The notes: generated by a model from the sequence alone, not told the origin. Shown: positions 25,295 through 33,268, numbered from the stretch's first letter. The stretch: DNA of 64,000 bases from an uncultured Helicobacteraceae bacterium (GCA_947588965.1 CANQAN010000008.1:1-64000); one strand, 5' to 3'. Made by a program: numbers and translations.

Positions 25295-26032
25295 ATGATG
25301 TTGTTAAAAGTAGAAAATCTTACTAAAAAATATGGCACAAATCTCGTATTGGATAGGATTAATTTAGAGATTCCAAAGGGTGAGGTTTGCGCGATTTTAG
25401 GTCCTAGTGGTTGTGGGAAAAGCACATTTTTGCGTTGTATTAATGGGTTAGAATCCATACAGGGAGGCAAGATATTCTTTGAAGAATTGCAAATTGCGGG
25501 TGAAAATGTGAAAACAAAGTGGTCGCAAGTGCGCCAAAAAATTGGCATGGTTTTCCAAAATTACGAACTTTTCCCGCATTTGAGTGTATTAGAAAACATC
25601 ATTTTAGCCCCAATGAAAGTGCAAAAACGCAAGAGAGAGGAGGCGACCGAAGAAGCCTTAGGGCTTCTCTCTCGTGTGGGTTTAGAGGATAAAAAGAATA
25701 TGTATCCTAGAAGTCTAAGCGGCGGACAGAAGCAACGCGTTGCGATTGTGCGCTCACTTTGTATGCATCCTCAAATGATGCTTTTTGATGAGGTGACGGC
25801 TTCACTTGATCCTGAAATGGTGAAAGAAGTCTTAGAAGTGATTAGGGAATTGGCAAATGAGGGAATGACAATGTTGCTTGTAACGCATGAGATGAAGTTT
25901 GCAGAAAATGTCGCGGACAAAATTGTGTTTTTTGACAATGGAAAAATCGCTGAAATTGCTACACCACAAGAGTTTTTTAAAAATCCAAAGACGCAACGCG
26001 CCAAGCGTTTTTTGAGTGTTTTTGAATTTTAG
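25295..26032 (+). CDS. Amino acid ABC transporter ATP-binding protein (GlnQ/HisP type)
   Basis: Walker A is GPSGCGKST near residue 38, the signature is LSGGQKQRVAIVRSL, Walker B is MMLFDEVTASLDPE and the switch histidine is in LLVTHEM. The VFQNYELFPHLSVLENI Q-loop region is typical of polar amino acid importers. The track ORF begins at 25193 inside the permease; ATG 25295 after AAAGGA gives the normal 245-246 aa. Its stop overlaps the convergent nadB stop by 4 bp (TTAG). Confidence 0.93.
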   Translation: MMLLKVENLTKKYGTNLVLDRINLEIPKGEVCAILGPSGCGKSTFLRCINGLESIQGGKIFFEELQIAGENVKTKWSQVRQKIGMVFQNYELFPHLSVLENIILAPMKVQKRKREEATEEALGLLSRVGLEDKKNMYPRSLSGGQKQRVAIVRSLCMHPQMMLFDEVTASLDPEMVKEVLEVIRELANEGMTMLLVTHEMKFAENVADKIVFFDNGKIAEIATPQEFFKNPKTQRAKRFLSVFEF

Positions 26033-27507
26033 TCACTCATATAATGCGCACCTATGGAAAAATCGCGCTTGAGGGCAGATTCTATGATGTTTTTTGCACT
26101 CATTAAACGCAAACGCAACAGACGTCCCACTCCGCTTTGCAACATCACTTCAACACCGCCTAATGCCTCATTAAGTCCCGATTTTTTGCGGATGATTCCA
26201 ACTTTATTCCACATAAGATTCCTTAGGATCTTTTTGAGATTCTCATCTTGCTCATTTTGTAAAGGCTCTGTGTGGAGCAAAAACTCTCTTGTTTTTTTGT
26301 TTTGATGGCTTTTTCCTAAAATGTCTTGTGCGCTACGTCTTGAAAAGACTAAGCCCTCTAAGAGAGAGTTTGAGGCGAGGCGATTGGCACCATGGACTCC
26401 TGTGCAAGCACATTCACCCACGGCATAGAGATTCTCCATGCCAACGACTTTTCCGACATAGTCTGTTTGGATTCCTCCCATAGAATAGTGAAATGCAGGG
26501 GAAATCGGAATCTTATCTTTGGGCAAATCAAAGCCAAAGGCACTAAGATTGCGCGCGATGTTTGGAAAACGTTCATAAAAAAAATCCTTTGAAAAGGCAC
26601 TAAGATCCAAATACACTTCTTTGTATTCTGGCGCGGAATCTTTATATTGGGATTCTAGTGCGAGCTTGTATTCAAAGATGCTCCTTGCGACTTTGTCACG
26701 TGGTGCGAGTTCGCCTTGTGCATCATAATCAAACAAAAAGCGTTTGCCAAAATAATCCACAATCTGCGCCCCCTCTCCGCGCAAGGCTTCGCTTAAGAGC
26801 ATTTTACGCGCATAGGGCGTTTTGACAAATACGGTGGGATGGAATTGCAACATTTCCATATCTTTGAGTTTCAGCCCATTTTCTAAAATCATTCCATGCA
26901 ATTCGCTAGAAATCGTGTAGGCGTTTGTGTGATATTCAAAGAGCGCACCAACGCCACCATTTGCAAGAATGATGTGGTTGGCATAGAGATTGTAATTGCC
27001 CCTTTTTGTTAAAACACTCACGCCATAGCAATGCCCATCTTCAATCAAGAGTTGTGTGACTGTGGCGTTTTTCCACAATGTATGCGAGACTTGCGCGATG
27101 AGATGCGTATGCAGTACGCGTCCTGTGGAATCTCCACCTGCATGAATGATTCGTGAAGTGCTGTGTGCAGCTTCTTTTGTGAATAGTAAATTTCCTTGTG
27201 CGTCTTTGTCAAAGGGAATGGCACGTTCAATCAAATCATCTAAAATCTCTAAACTCTCTTTGCTAAGAGCCTTCACTGCCTCAATATCGCACAATCCCGC
27301 TCCAGCATTGAGTGTATCTTCTATATGAGAGGTAATATCTTCTGTATTTTTTGCAACAGCGATTCCTCCTTGCGCATAGAATGTGTTGCATTCCCAAGGC
27401 TGATCTTTACAGAGAATGAGGACTTTAAGGTGTTTGGGGAGATTCAAGGAAGCATATAATCCCGCAACACCGGCACCGACAATAATCACATCAAAATTCA
27501 TGGTCAT
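26029..27507 (-). CDS. nadB: L-aspartate oxidase
   Basis: NadB oxidises aspartate to iminoaspartate, the first step of NAD synthesis, with FAD. The dinucleotide-binding motif is VIIVGAGVAGLYASLNLP at the N-terminus, then TFYAQGGIAV, the active-site HSTSRIIHAGGDSTG and the HGANRLASNSLLEGLVF motif near 380. Length is 492 aa. Its ATG overlaps the stop of a small lipoprotein ORF as ATGA, so translation is probably coupled. No nadA or nadC is in the window. Confidence 0.96.
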   Translation of the reverse strand: MTMNFDVIIVGAGVAGLYASLNLPKHLKVLILCKDQPWECNTFYAQGGIAVAKNTEDITSHIEDTLNAGAGLCDIEAVKALSKESLEILDDLIERAIPFDKDAQGNLLFTKEAAHSTSRIIHAGGDSTGRVLHTHLIAQVSHTLWKNATVTQLLIEDGHCYGVSVLTKRGNYNLYANHIILANGGVGALFEYHTNAYTISSELHGMILENGLKLKDMEMLQFHPTVFVKTPYARKMLLSEALRGEGAQIVDYFGKRFLFDYDAQGELAPRDKVARSIFEYKLALESQYKDSAPEYKEVYLDLSAFSKDFFYERFPNIARNLSAFGFDLPKDKIPISPAFHYSMGGIQTDYVGKVVGMENLYAVGECACTGVHGANRLASNSLLEGLVFSRRSAQDILGKSHQNKKTREFLLHTEPLQNEQDENLKKILRNLMWNKVGIIRKKSGLNEALGGVEVMLQSGVGRLLRLRLMSAKNIIESALKRDFSIGAHYMSD

Positions 27508-27653
27508 TGTCCTGCAGATTCTTGTGTGTTTTGTTTGGCTCTGAAGGGATCGTCTTTAAAGCCACAGCCTGTGCTGAAGATTGCAAGAAATAAAAGGAAT
27601 AAAATCTGTGCTATAATAAGGACATGAAAAGTGCTTCGGAAGTCTTGGGACAT
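27504..27653 (-). CDS. Small lipoprotein (49 aa), resembling the LptM/YifL type
   Basis: This ORF is too short for the track. It reads MSQDFRSTFHVLII... and has a hydrophobic stretch (ILFLLFLAIFSTGC) ending in a lipobox-like STGC, then CGFKDDPFRAKQNTQ and a stop. The short tail after C-G-x-K-x-x-P recalls the LptM/YifL family (CGLKGPL in E. coli), which helps LptD maturation; that link is inference. Its TGA overlaps the nadB ATG as ATGA, good support for real translation. It overlaps the start of the divergent gene at 27624 by 30 bp. No other conventional start is available. Confidence 0.6.
   Translation of the reverse strand: MSQDFRSTFHVLIIAQILFLLFLAIFSTGCGFKDDPFRAKQNTQESAGQ
27612..27617 (+). 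promoter_or_regulatory. -10 box (TATAAT) six bases before an ATG: possible leaderless start
   Basis: TGTGCTATAATAAGGACATG puts a perfect TATAAT only six bases ahead of the ATG at 27624. The expected transcript start would fall on or next to the start codon, and AAGGA lies too close (one base) to work as a usual ribosome binding site. Confidence 0.5.
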
Positions 27654-28097
27654 GTTTTAGAATCTCCTTTGTTTGAGAAAATGAATGATTACAGAGCGAT
27701 AGCGTATTTTATCCGCTTAATGCCCCCTAGCATAAAGATGGGAATCGCATTTGGTTATCGCAAAAATAATGTATTGTTTTTCGCCCTTAAACGTTCTGGT
27801 TTTCAGCAAGAATTTTACAATAAAAATAATGTTCTGAATCAAATGCTCAAAAAATATCAAGAAGAAAAAGGAGTTCTTGTAGGGGTTGATAAAATTCAGA
27901 CGTTTGTAAAGCGCTCACTCTATCAAGAGGAAATTAAAAAGAATGCAGCAAACAAGCCTACACAAAATTATGGGGAATTAAGCGCGGGTACATTTGAAAA
28001 TTTAGCCACAGTGGAGAAAATTCATGAGATTTTTGAAGAAATACGAGAGATTATTTTGAGGAATAAAGAGCGCGACGCACAAGAGGCGTCAGATTAA
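27624..28097 (+). CDS. Hypothetical protein preceding uvrC, DUF721/DciA-like
   Basis: This is a 157-aa soluble protein. The N-terminal 85 residues (SASEVLGHVLESPLF, then SIKMGIAFGYRKNNVLFFALKRSGFQQEFYNKNNVLNQML) have the pattern of DUF721/DciA-like domains. Those are small DNA-associated proteins, and DciA helps load the replicative helicase in many bacteria. The C-terminal half is helical and charged. The resemblance is by eye and weak. I recall a hypothetical gene (HP0820) beside uvrC in H. pylori, so the pairing may be conserved. One base separates its stop from the uvrC ATG. The start is uncertain; an internal ATG at 27681 has no better ribosome binding site. Confidence 0.6.
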   Translation: MKSASEVLGHVLESPLFEKMNDYRAIAYFIRLMPPSIKMGIAFGYRKNNVLFFALKRSGFQQEFYNKNNVLNQMLKKYQEEKGVLVGVDKIQTFVKRSLYQEEIKKNAANKPTQNYGELSAGTFENLATVEKIHEIFEEIREIILRNKERDAQEASD

Positions 28098-28098
28098 A

Positions 28099-29934
28099 AT
28101 GGATTCTGCTTCACTCCAACCTCTATCACAAGCACTTTTAGAGACGATTAAAAAAGTTCCTAATAAGAGTGGCGTTTATCATTATTTTGACAGCTCTGGT
28201 CGGCTCTTATATGTCGGAAAGGCAAAGAATCTCAAAAATCGCATCAAGAGTTATTTCCGCTTCAGTCCGCATCTCGCTCCCGCTCCAAATTTGAGTTTGC
28301 GCATAGCAAAAATGGTGTCCCAAATCGCACAAATGCGCTACCTTATCGTAGAAAATGAAAATGATGCGCTCATTTTGGAAAATTCCCTCATTAAGCAACT
28401 TAAACCCAAGTATAATATACTGCTGCGCGATGATAAGACTTACCCCTATTTGTGTGTGGATTTGCAAGAGGATTTTGCGCGTATCAATCTTGTGAGGAAA
28501 ATCAAAAAAACACAGGGATTGCGCTATTTTGGTCCCTTTTCAAGCGGGGCTAGGGAGCTTTTGGATTCCCTCTATGAGACTTTTCCGCTTGTGCAAAGGG
28601 AATCTTGTAAAAGGGGCAAAAAAGCCTGTTTGTTTTATCAGCTTAAAAGTTGCTTGGCACCTTGTGAGGGGAGGATTTCTAAGGAAGCATATAATGAGAT
28701 CTTACAAAAGGCTATTGAATGCATTGAGAATCCCAAAAAGATTCTTGTTAAACTTGAGGAAAAGATGCAATCTCTCTCCGATGAATTGCGCTTTGAAGAG
28801 GCGTTGATATTGCGCGATAGAATCGCAAAGATTAAACAACTCAATCCTCTCTCATCTGTGGATTTTGCAGAATTGCTTGATTTGGACATTTTTGCTCTTG
28901 TTTGCGAGGAGAAAAATGCTGTTTTAATCAAGCTCTTTATGCGTAATGGAAAGATTATCTCCAGCGCGACACACAATATTAGAAGCGAAAATGGATTTGA
29001 TGAATGTGCCATCTACAAACAAGCTATTTTGAATTATTATTCAAATTCCCTGCCCATTTTGCCAAAGCAGATTCTTATTCCTCATGATTTAGGAGAACAT
29101 AAAGAAGAATTGGAGAATTTTTTACGCCAACAAACGGGGAAGAAAATTTCTATCGTCTCTCCAAAAAGTGGAGACAAAAAACATCTGTGCGATTTAGCAC
29201 TTCAAAATGCCAGAGAAATTTTGCGACTGGAAAGAGACACAGAAAATGAGATTTTTCAAGCCCTAAAGGATCTTTTTGCATTACAGAATGTACCCTATCG
29301 TTTTGAAGTTTTTGACACCTCGCATCACAGAGGGATGCAATGTGTCGGAAGCATGATTGTTTATGAAGGAAATGCTTTTCAAAAAGATTCCTATCGCCAT
29401 TATATCTTAGAGGGGAGAGATGAATATGCTCAAATGCAGGAAATGTTAGAGCGCAGAATTCGAGATTTCAAACAAGAATCCCCGCCTGATTTATGGATTT
29501 TAGATGGAGGAAGCGGACAAATTAATATCGCCAAAACATTGCTAGAGAGTGTTGGAATCAATCTTCAAGTTATCGGAATCTCAAAAGAGAAAATAGACAA
29601 CAAGGCGCACCGCGCTAAGGGAAGCGCAAGGGATATTTTGCGCGATGAAAGCGCAAGGGTTTATAGGCTTCCTCCGAGCGATAAACGACTGCAGTTTGTC
29701 CAAAAACTGCGCGATGAGGCGCATAGATTTGCCATCACATTCCATCAAAAGCAAAAACAAAAAACAATGCGACAATCAAGAATTCTCGCCATCAAAGGTG
29801 TCGGAGTAGCGACACAAAACAAACTGCTAAGTTTCTTTGGTAGTTTTGAGAGCTTACAAAATGCTTCTTTGCAAGACTTAGAAAAGGTGCTATCAAAGCA
29901 CTTAGCACATGATGTGTTCTTAGCTTTGCATTAA
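28099..29934 (+). CDS. uvrC: Excinuclease ABC subunit C
   Basis: UvrC makes the two incisions of nucleotide excision repair. It has the N-terminal GIY-YIG domain (SGVYHYFDSSGRLLYVGKAKNLKNRIKSYF, residues 22-50), the UvrB-binding UVR region (about 205-240, LVKLEEKMQSLSDELRFEEALILRD), the RNase H-like endonuclease domain (FDTSHHRGMQCVGSMIVYEG, DGGSGQINIA) and a C-terminal helix-hairpin-helix (LAIKGVGVATQNKLLSFFGS). Length of 611 aa is normal. The stop overlaps the convergent gene by 4 bp. Confidence 0.97.
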   Translation: MDSASLQPLSQALLETIKKVPNKSGVYHYFDSSGRLLYVGKAKNLKNRIKSYFRFSPHLAPAPNLSLRIAKMVSQIAQMRYLIVENENDALILENSLIKQLKPKYNILLRDDKTYPYLCVDLQEDFARINLVRKIKKTQGLRYFGPFSSGARELLDSLYETFPLVQRESCKRGKKACLFYQLKSCLAPCEGRISKEAYNEILQKAIECIENPKKILVKLEEKMQSLSDELRFEEALILRDRIAKIKQLNPLSSVDFAELLDLDIFALVCEEKNAVLIKLFMRNGKIISSATHNIRSENGFDECAIYKQAILNYYSNSLPILPKQILIPHDLGEHKEELENFLRQQTGKKISIVSPKSGDKKHLCDLALQNAREILRLERDTENEIFQALKDLFALQNVPYRFEVFDTSHHRGMQCVGSMIVYEGNAFQKDSYRHYILEGRDEYAQMQEMLERRIRDFKQESPPDLWILDGGSGQINIAKTLLESVGINLQVIGISKEKIDNKAHRAKGSARDILRDESARVYRLPPSDKRLQFVQKLRDEAHRFAITFHQKQKQKTMRQSRILAIKGVGVATQNKLLSFFGSFESLQNASLQDLEKVLSKHLAHDVFLALH

Positions 29935-30410
29935 AAACCGCCAAAATACCTAACCGCACCGACTTTTTGATTCACTTGATTGAGGAGTTTGAGGCTCTCT
30001 TGCGTGAGATTTTGATTCTGCAAGAGGGTCTTTGTCTGCCCTACATCAAGCTGTGGATTGAAGCGATACAATACATCAAAGCCCGCCTTTTCTTCTTGAC
30101 TTAAGATTCCATTTTCAGCCATGGCATTTCCGAGATTTTCCAAAGTACCACTAAAATTGTATGCAAACTTCTGAAGTGTTTTGAGATCGTTGCTTAGAGT
30201 GAAAGAATCCTCTTCAAGCTGTCTGATTGTCTGGTCTGAAAAATCAAACAAATCCTTGATTTCTTGCGTTTTTTCTGTTTTTTGTGTGTTGAAAATCGCG
30301 CTTGAATCTCTATTGAAATAGCCCGAAATATCTGTCTGATTTGTCGTTGTTTTATCATAAGCTTGACTCAACAATCCCCAAGTTTGATTGCTTTTACTAT
30401 CAACATTCAT
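29931..30410 (-). CDS. Hypothetical protein (159 aa)
   Basis: This soluble, Gln/Asn/Thr-rich protein has no signal peptide or membrane segment. The first 55 residues look disordered (NQTWGLLSQAYDKTTTNQTD). Residues about 60-140 are helical, with LSQEEKAGFDVLYRFNPQLDVGQTKTLL, and the C-terminus is GAVRYFGGF. Its ATG is preceded by AAAGGAAAAGC. I do not recognise a family. It is the last minus-strand gene of the run that follows nuo and pepF, 57 bp after cutA. Confidence 0.65.
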   Translation of the reverse strand: MNVDSKSNQTWGLLSQAYDKTTTNQTDISGYFNRDSSAIFNTQKTEKTQEIKDLFDFSDQTIRQLEEDSFTLSNDLKTLQKFAYNFSGTLENLGNAMAENGILSQEEKAGFDVLYRFNPQLDVGQTKTLLQNQNLTQESLKLLNQVNQKVGAVRYFGGF

Positions 30411-30467
30411 TGCTTTTCCTTTAAAGTGAAATCACTTGAGAAAAAGCAAATTGCGTTCCAAAAACAA

Positions 30468-30830
30468 CTAAAAATTCCGCTTAGAATCCCAACACCATTT
30501 TTGATATTGCTTAGAAACCTTGCATAAAGGGATTCCAATAATTTCTGGAAGAGAGTAAGAGTGATGTGCTAAGATGAGTTTCTGGAGTTTTTTGAAGTCT
30601 TTTTTAAATACTTTAAAATGAAGTAAAATTTCCTCTTCACACACTGCCTTAGGTTTGGAATCTCTGTGCTTAGAATCATTTTGTTTGAGAGATTCTTCAC
30701 ACCAAAAATAATGGCTCTTAATAGTGCTTTGATGGACACACGCGCTCAAATGGCACTCCAAAGCGATTTTAATGAGAGTCTCTGCGTTTTCTCGTGTCGT
30801 TGTGGTTTGTAAGAGCATTAATTTAGACAT
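30468..30830 (-). CDS. cutA: CutA-like divalent-cation tolerance protein
   Basis: The 120-aa protein follows the CutA1 pattern: an N-terminal strand LMLLQTTTTRENAETLIKIALECHLSACVHQ, then IKSHYFW, EEILLHFKVFKKDFKKLQKLILAHHSYSLPEIIGIP, and the closing SKQYQKWCWD. CutA proteins form trimers and have been tied to copper tolerance, though the mechanism is unclear. Between the conserved W (FWCEES) and EEE there is an inserted polar, Lys/Asp-rich stretch of about 15 residues that usual CutA proteins lack. The ATG overlaps the preceding stop as TAATG. Confidence 0.75.
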   Translation of the reverse strand: MSKLMLLQTTTTRENAETLIKIALECHLSACVHQSTIKSHYFWCEESLKQNDSKHRDSKPKAVCEEEILLHFKVFKKDFKKLQKLILAHHSYSLPEIIGIPLCKVSKQYQKWCWDSKRNF

Positions 30831-31114
30831 TAATCTTCTTTGTTGCGCTCACCAAGACGTTTTTTCTTTTCTTCTAGAGCCTTTTTTTTCTCTTCTTGTC
30901 GCATTTTTTCAAGATTGCGTTGGCGTTCTTTGGAATGTCTGTATTTTTCTATAAATTCTTGTCGTTCTGTTTGACTTTGGTAGGCGATAGGGCGGATAAA
31001 AAATATCACAAGCATGAGGACAAAAAAGAATATAGCAGTCTCTTGATTGTTGGTTAGGTGATACCAAGCCATCGCAACAATGAGCGATAAAAAAACCTTT
31101 AATGCATTAACCAT
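30830..31114 (-). CDS. Small membrane protein with charged C-terminal helix (94 aa)
   Basis: Two hydrophobic segments (about 5-20 and 27-45, ETAIFFFVLMLVIFFIRPIAY) are followed by a long Lys/Glu/Arg-rich helix (KERQRNLEKMRQEEKKKALEEKKKRLGERNKED). It is probably an inner membrane hairpin with a cytoplasmic coiled coil. The family is unknown to me. It is translationally coupled to cutA (TAATG). Confidence 0.6.
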   Translation of the reverse strand: MVNALKVFLSLIVAMAWYHLTNNQETAIFFFVLMLVIFFIRPIAYQSQTERQEFIEKYRHSKERQRNLEKMRQEEKKKALEEKKKRLGERNKED

Positions 31115-31122
31115 AGAGAATC

Positions 31123-31941
31123 CTATAACATTAATGGTGGGATTTTATGCTGAGCAAATCGCAACTCTTGTGCGCTTATTTGTGGGAAAAGAGCCAAAAT
31201 GACTTGTGGTATAAACAAAATAGGAATCTCGGCTAAATCCCTTCCTGCTGTGCTTTGTAGTTTCTTGCAATGTCCATCTAGAAGTTCAAATTGACTGATG
31301 TTTTGTGTGAGAATGAAATCCACACCGCAATCCACCATGGCATAATAATCCGTCGCTCCCATTTTGTAGGCAAGATGCGGATTCGTCTCTAGGAGATAGG
31401 CATAGCTCTCTTTAAAAAACGGCAAGATTTTTAATCCCGTGAGATCCTCTATGCGCTCTATGATCTGCGATTCTTTGAGCCCGTTTTCAAGCTCTCTGTC
31501 TATCAAAAATGCACACCTAAAGCCACTCCAGCGACGTGGCTTAATCTCTGCTCTCTTAAGAGAGCTTAGCATGATTTCTGGCGCGAAAGCAAAGGTGTTT
31601 TCTAACTCTAAAATGTCAATTTCTCTTGTGGATTCTTTCATTAAGGATTCCCTGAATTCTGAATTTTCATAGAATAATTTAAAGAAATGGGCAAAGGACA
31701 GAAGTGTCTGTGAATCGCAGACGAATAGTTTTTGTTTGTCATTTAACGCATTTTGAAAGACCCTTAAAAGATTTTTGTGAAATTCTAAGGGCGCAAGAAA
31801 AGGCAAAAACTTCTCTTCTAAGGGGAGTCTTTCTGTCTTTACAAAGGAGATTCCTAGCTTCTCGCACAATAACTTAACATTATGTGTTAAGATTTCAGAG
31901 GATTGATAGAGTGAATTCTGCACTAAAACATAAGATTCCAT
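31123..31941 (-). CDS. HdrB/SdhE-like (CCG-domain) protein lacking the cluster cysteines
   Basis: The 272-aa protein has the two-repeat layout of CCG-domain proteins such as HdrB, GlpC and SdhE/MfrE, but not the cysteines. LVQNSLYQSSEILTHNVKLLCEKLGISF sits where a YxPGC...LGIE segment is expected, and VDCGVDFILTQNISQFELL where GADxIVTxCPxC is expected. IPILFIPQVILALFPQ matches the usual IPVLHYTQLLALALG stretch. The CxnCCG motifs that bind the special 4Fe-4S cluster are missing. It probably keeps the fold and has lost the cofactor. The track ORF starts at 31962, but AAAGGA six bases before ATG 31941 (MESYVLVQ) decides the start. It directly follows an SdhB-like gene, the order of true SdhB-SdhE pairs. 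Confidence 0.55.
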   Translation of the reverse strand: MESYVLVQNSLYQSSEILTHNVKLLCEKLGISFVKTERLPLEEKFLPFLAPLEFHKNLLRVFQNALNDKQKLFVCDSQTLLSFAHFFKLFYENSEFRESLMKESTREIDILELENTFAFAPEIMLSSLKRAEIKPRRWSGFRCAFLIDRELENGLKESQIIERIEDLTGLKILPFFKESYAYLLETNPHLAYKMGATDYYAMVDCGVDFILTQNISQFELLDGHCKKLQSTAGRDLAEIPILFIPQVILALFPQISAQELRFAQHKIPPLML

Positions 31942-31951
31942 TGTCTGTCCT

Positions 31952-32704
31952 TTATTTTGCATATGCTTTTAAGATTTTTGATTTGAAGTTTTGAATCTTT
32001 TTGTCCTCACAAATATCAAACAAAATCATCTTAAACTCTTGGATGCACACATCAAATTTCGCATCTTGTGGGAAAAGGTAGGTTTGCAAATTTTGCGCAT
32101 TGAGGATTCCATTTTCCAGATCGCAAACTTGCTCTAAAATCTCTGTTGTCTTGTGTTTTGCATACAAAGAGGCCGCTAGGATAAAATAGGCTTCACCTAA
32201 ATAATCTTGATTTTCCACACTCAATGGAGTTGCATAGGCAAAGGGCAAAAACGAGAGCAAAAACGTCTCCACCAAGTCTTGAGTGTTCATTTTTTCTGTT
32301 TTGATTTCTTTGAAATTGAAGTTTCTAAAAATACTGTGTGTTTCATCGGCTGCGAGTTCATCAAGCCCTAATCTCCTAAGTGGCGTGAGTTTTTGCAGAA
32401 AATAATCTGTGTTGATTGTCAAATCTTTGAGTGCAAGATGTGGATTGAGTGGCTCTATTTTCCATTCTTTACCAAACCTTTTATACAAGGCATCAATAGG
32501 TAAATCAAAGTCAAAAACCACCACATCGTTAATTTTGAATCCATAGGCACTGTAGTGATACTCATAGAGTTCGTGCTGTATGATTTGTAATAGTTCTAGC
32601 AGGGATTTTTCGAGATCGATTTCAACAGACAATTTCGCAAAATAGGGCAAATAATCTGTTTTAACATCAAAACGAAATAACTCCAAATCAATCTTTTTTT
32701 CCAT
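31952..32704 (-). CDS. SdhB/FrdB-like protein lacking Fe-S cysteines
   Basis: The 250-aa protein follows the SdhB/FrdB/MfrB plan without cluster ligands. Residues 1-95 resemble the beta-grasp ferredoxin domain (LELFRFDVKTDYLPYFAKLSVEI, SLLELLQIIQ, WKIEPLNPHLALKDLTINTDYF, compared with IEPLxxxxVxKDLVVD). The CxxGxCGxC loop is absent (EYHYSAYGFKINDVVVFDFD). Residues about 150-230 resemble the helical domain after the lost cluster motifs: YLGEAYFILAASLYAKHKTTEI for the usual LGPxALxxAYRxxxDxRD. The three remaining cysteines do not form a cluster motif. GGAGGGAAAAG precedes the ATG. Both members of the pair have changed together, so they probably form a cofactor-free complex of unknown role. Confidence 0.55.
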   Translation of the reverse strand: MEKKIDLELFRFDVKTDYLPYFAKLSVEIDLEKSLLELLQIIQHELYEYHYSAYGFKINDVVVFDFDLPIDALYKRFGKEWKIEPLNPHLALKDLTINTDYFLQKLTPLRRLGLDELAADETHSIFRNFNFKEIKTEKMNTQDLVETFLLSFLPFAYATPLSVENQDYLGEAYFILAASLYAKHKTTEILEQVCDLENGILNAQNLQTYLFPQDAKFDVCIQEFKMILFDICEDKKIQNFKSKILKAYAK

Positions 32705-32752
32705 CTTTTCCCTCCTGTCTTGTCAATAAAATGCGCAAAAAAGTGCAGTCAA

Positions 32753-33250
32753 TCATTTTTTAAACCTTTTATTTTTGGGATTAGACAATAATGCACGCAA
32801 GGAATTATTAATGCCATCTTTTTCTTTTTTTGTCGCTTTGGGCAGAATTTCTTGATTGTGCGCAAACATTGCGAGTAGATTCACATATAAGACAAAATCA
32901 GATGACAATTTTTCAACCAAATGATCGGTATTAGGCAACAATATCTGCACGATACATTCTAAAGGCACTGTGACGAAACTGCCCGTATTGTCTTCTCCAA
33001 AACCAGCCTCAAAGTAGAGATTCCCCATGCTTAATTCCAAACTCTCAAAAGTGTAGCCTGCAAGAATAAAAACGGTCAAATCACTAAAAGAGTTGCTAAT
33101 GGATTCTGGCAATAAGGGGTCAAATTTCACGCATTTTAAGTTGCAGAGAATGGAAAAATTGATTTTTTTGCGCATTAAATAGTCCAAAATTTCTTGACAA
33201 TGCTTGGTGCGCATGGTTTGAAATTTTCTGTCTTTTAATAAAGCATCCAT
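32753..33250 (-). CDS. Hypothetical protein with SspB-like pattern (165 aa)
   Basis: Residues about 14-115 match the pattern of SspB, the adaptor that hands ssrA-tagged proteins to ClpXP. A helix MRTKHCQEILDYLMRKKINFSIL is like the LLRAFYEWLLDNxLTPHL of SspB. A strand DLTVFILAGYTFESLELSMGNLYFEAGFGEDN then corresponds to IVLNIAPRAVGNLELxNDxxxFNARFGG, and FVTVPLECIVQILL to VSVPLAAVLAIYA. After a central region come a basic tail and the end KNKRFKK; SspB also has a C-terminal ClpX-binding tail, though its motif is not seen here. No family name is certain. AGAGGGA precedes the ATG. It lies just after pepF, a peptidase gene. Confidence 0.5.
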   Translation of the reverse strand: MDALLKDRKFQTMRTKHCQEILDYLMRKKINFSILCNLKCVKFDPLLPESISNSFSDLTVFILAGYTFESLELSMGNLYFEAGFGEDNTGSFVTVPLECIVQILLPNTDHLVEKLSSDFVLYVNLLAMFAHNQEILPKATKKEKDGINNSLRALLSNPKNKRFKK

Positions 33251-33268
33251 ATTATCCCTCTAATAAAG

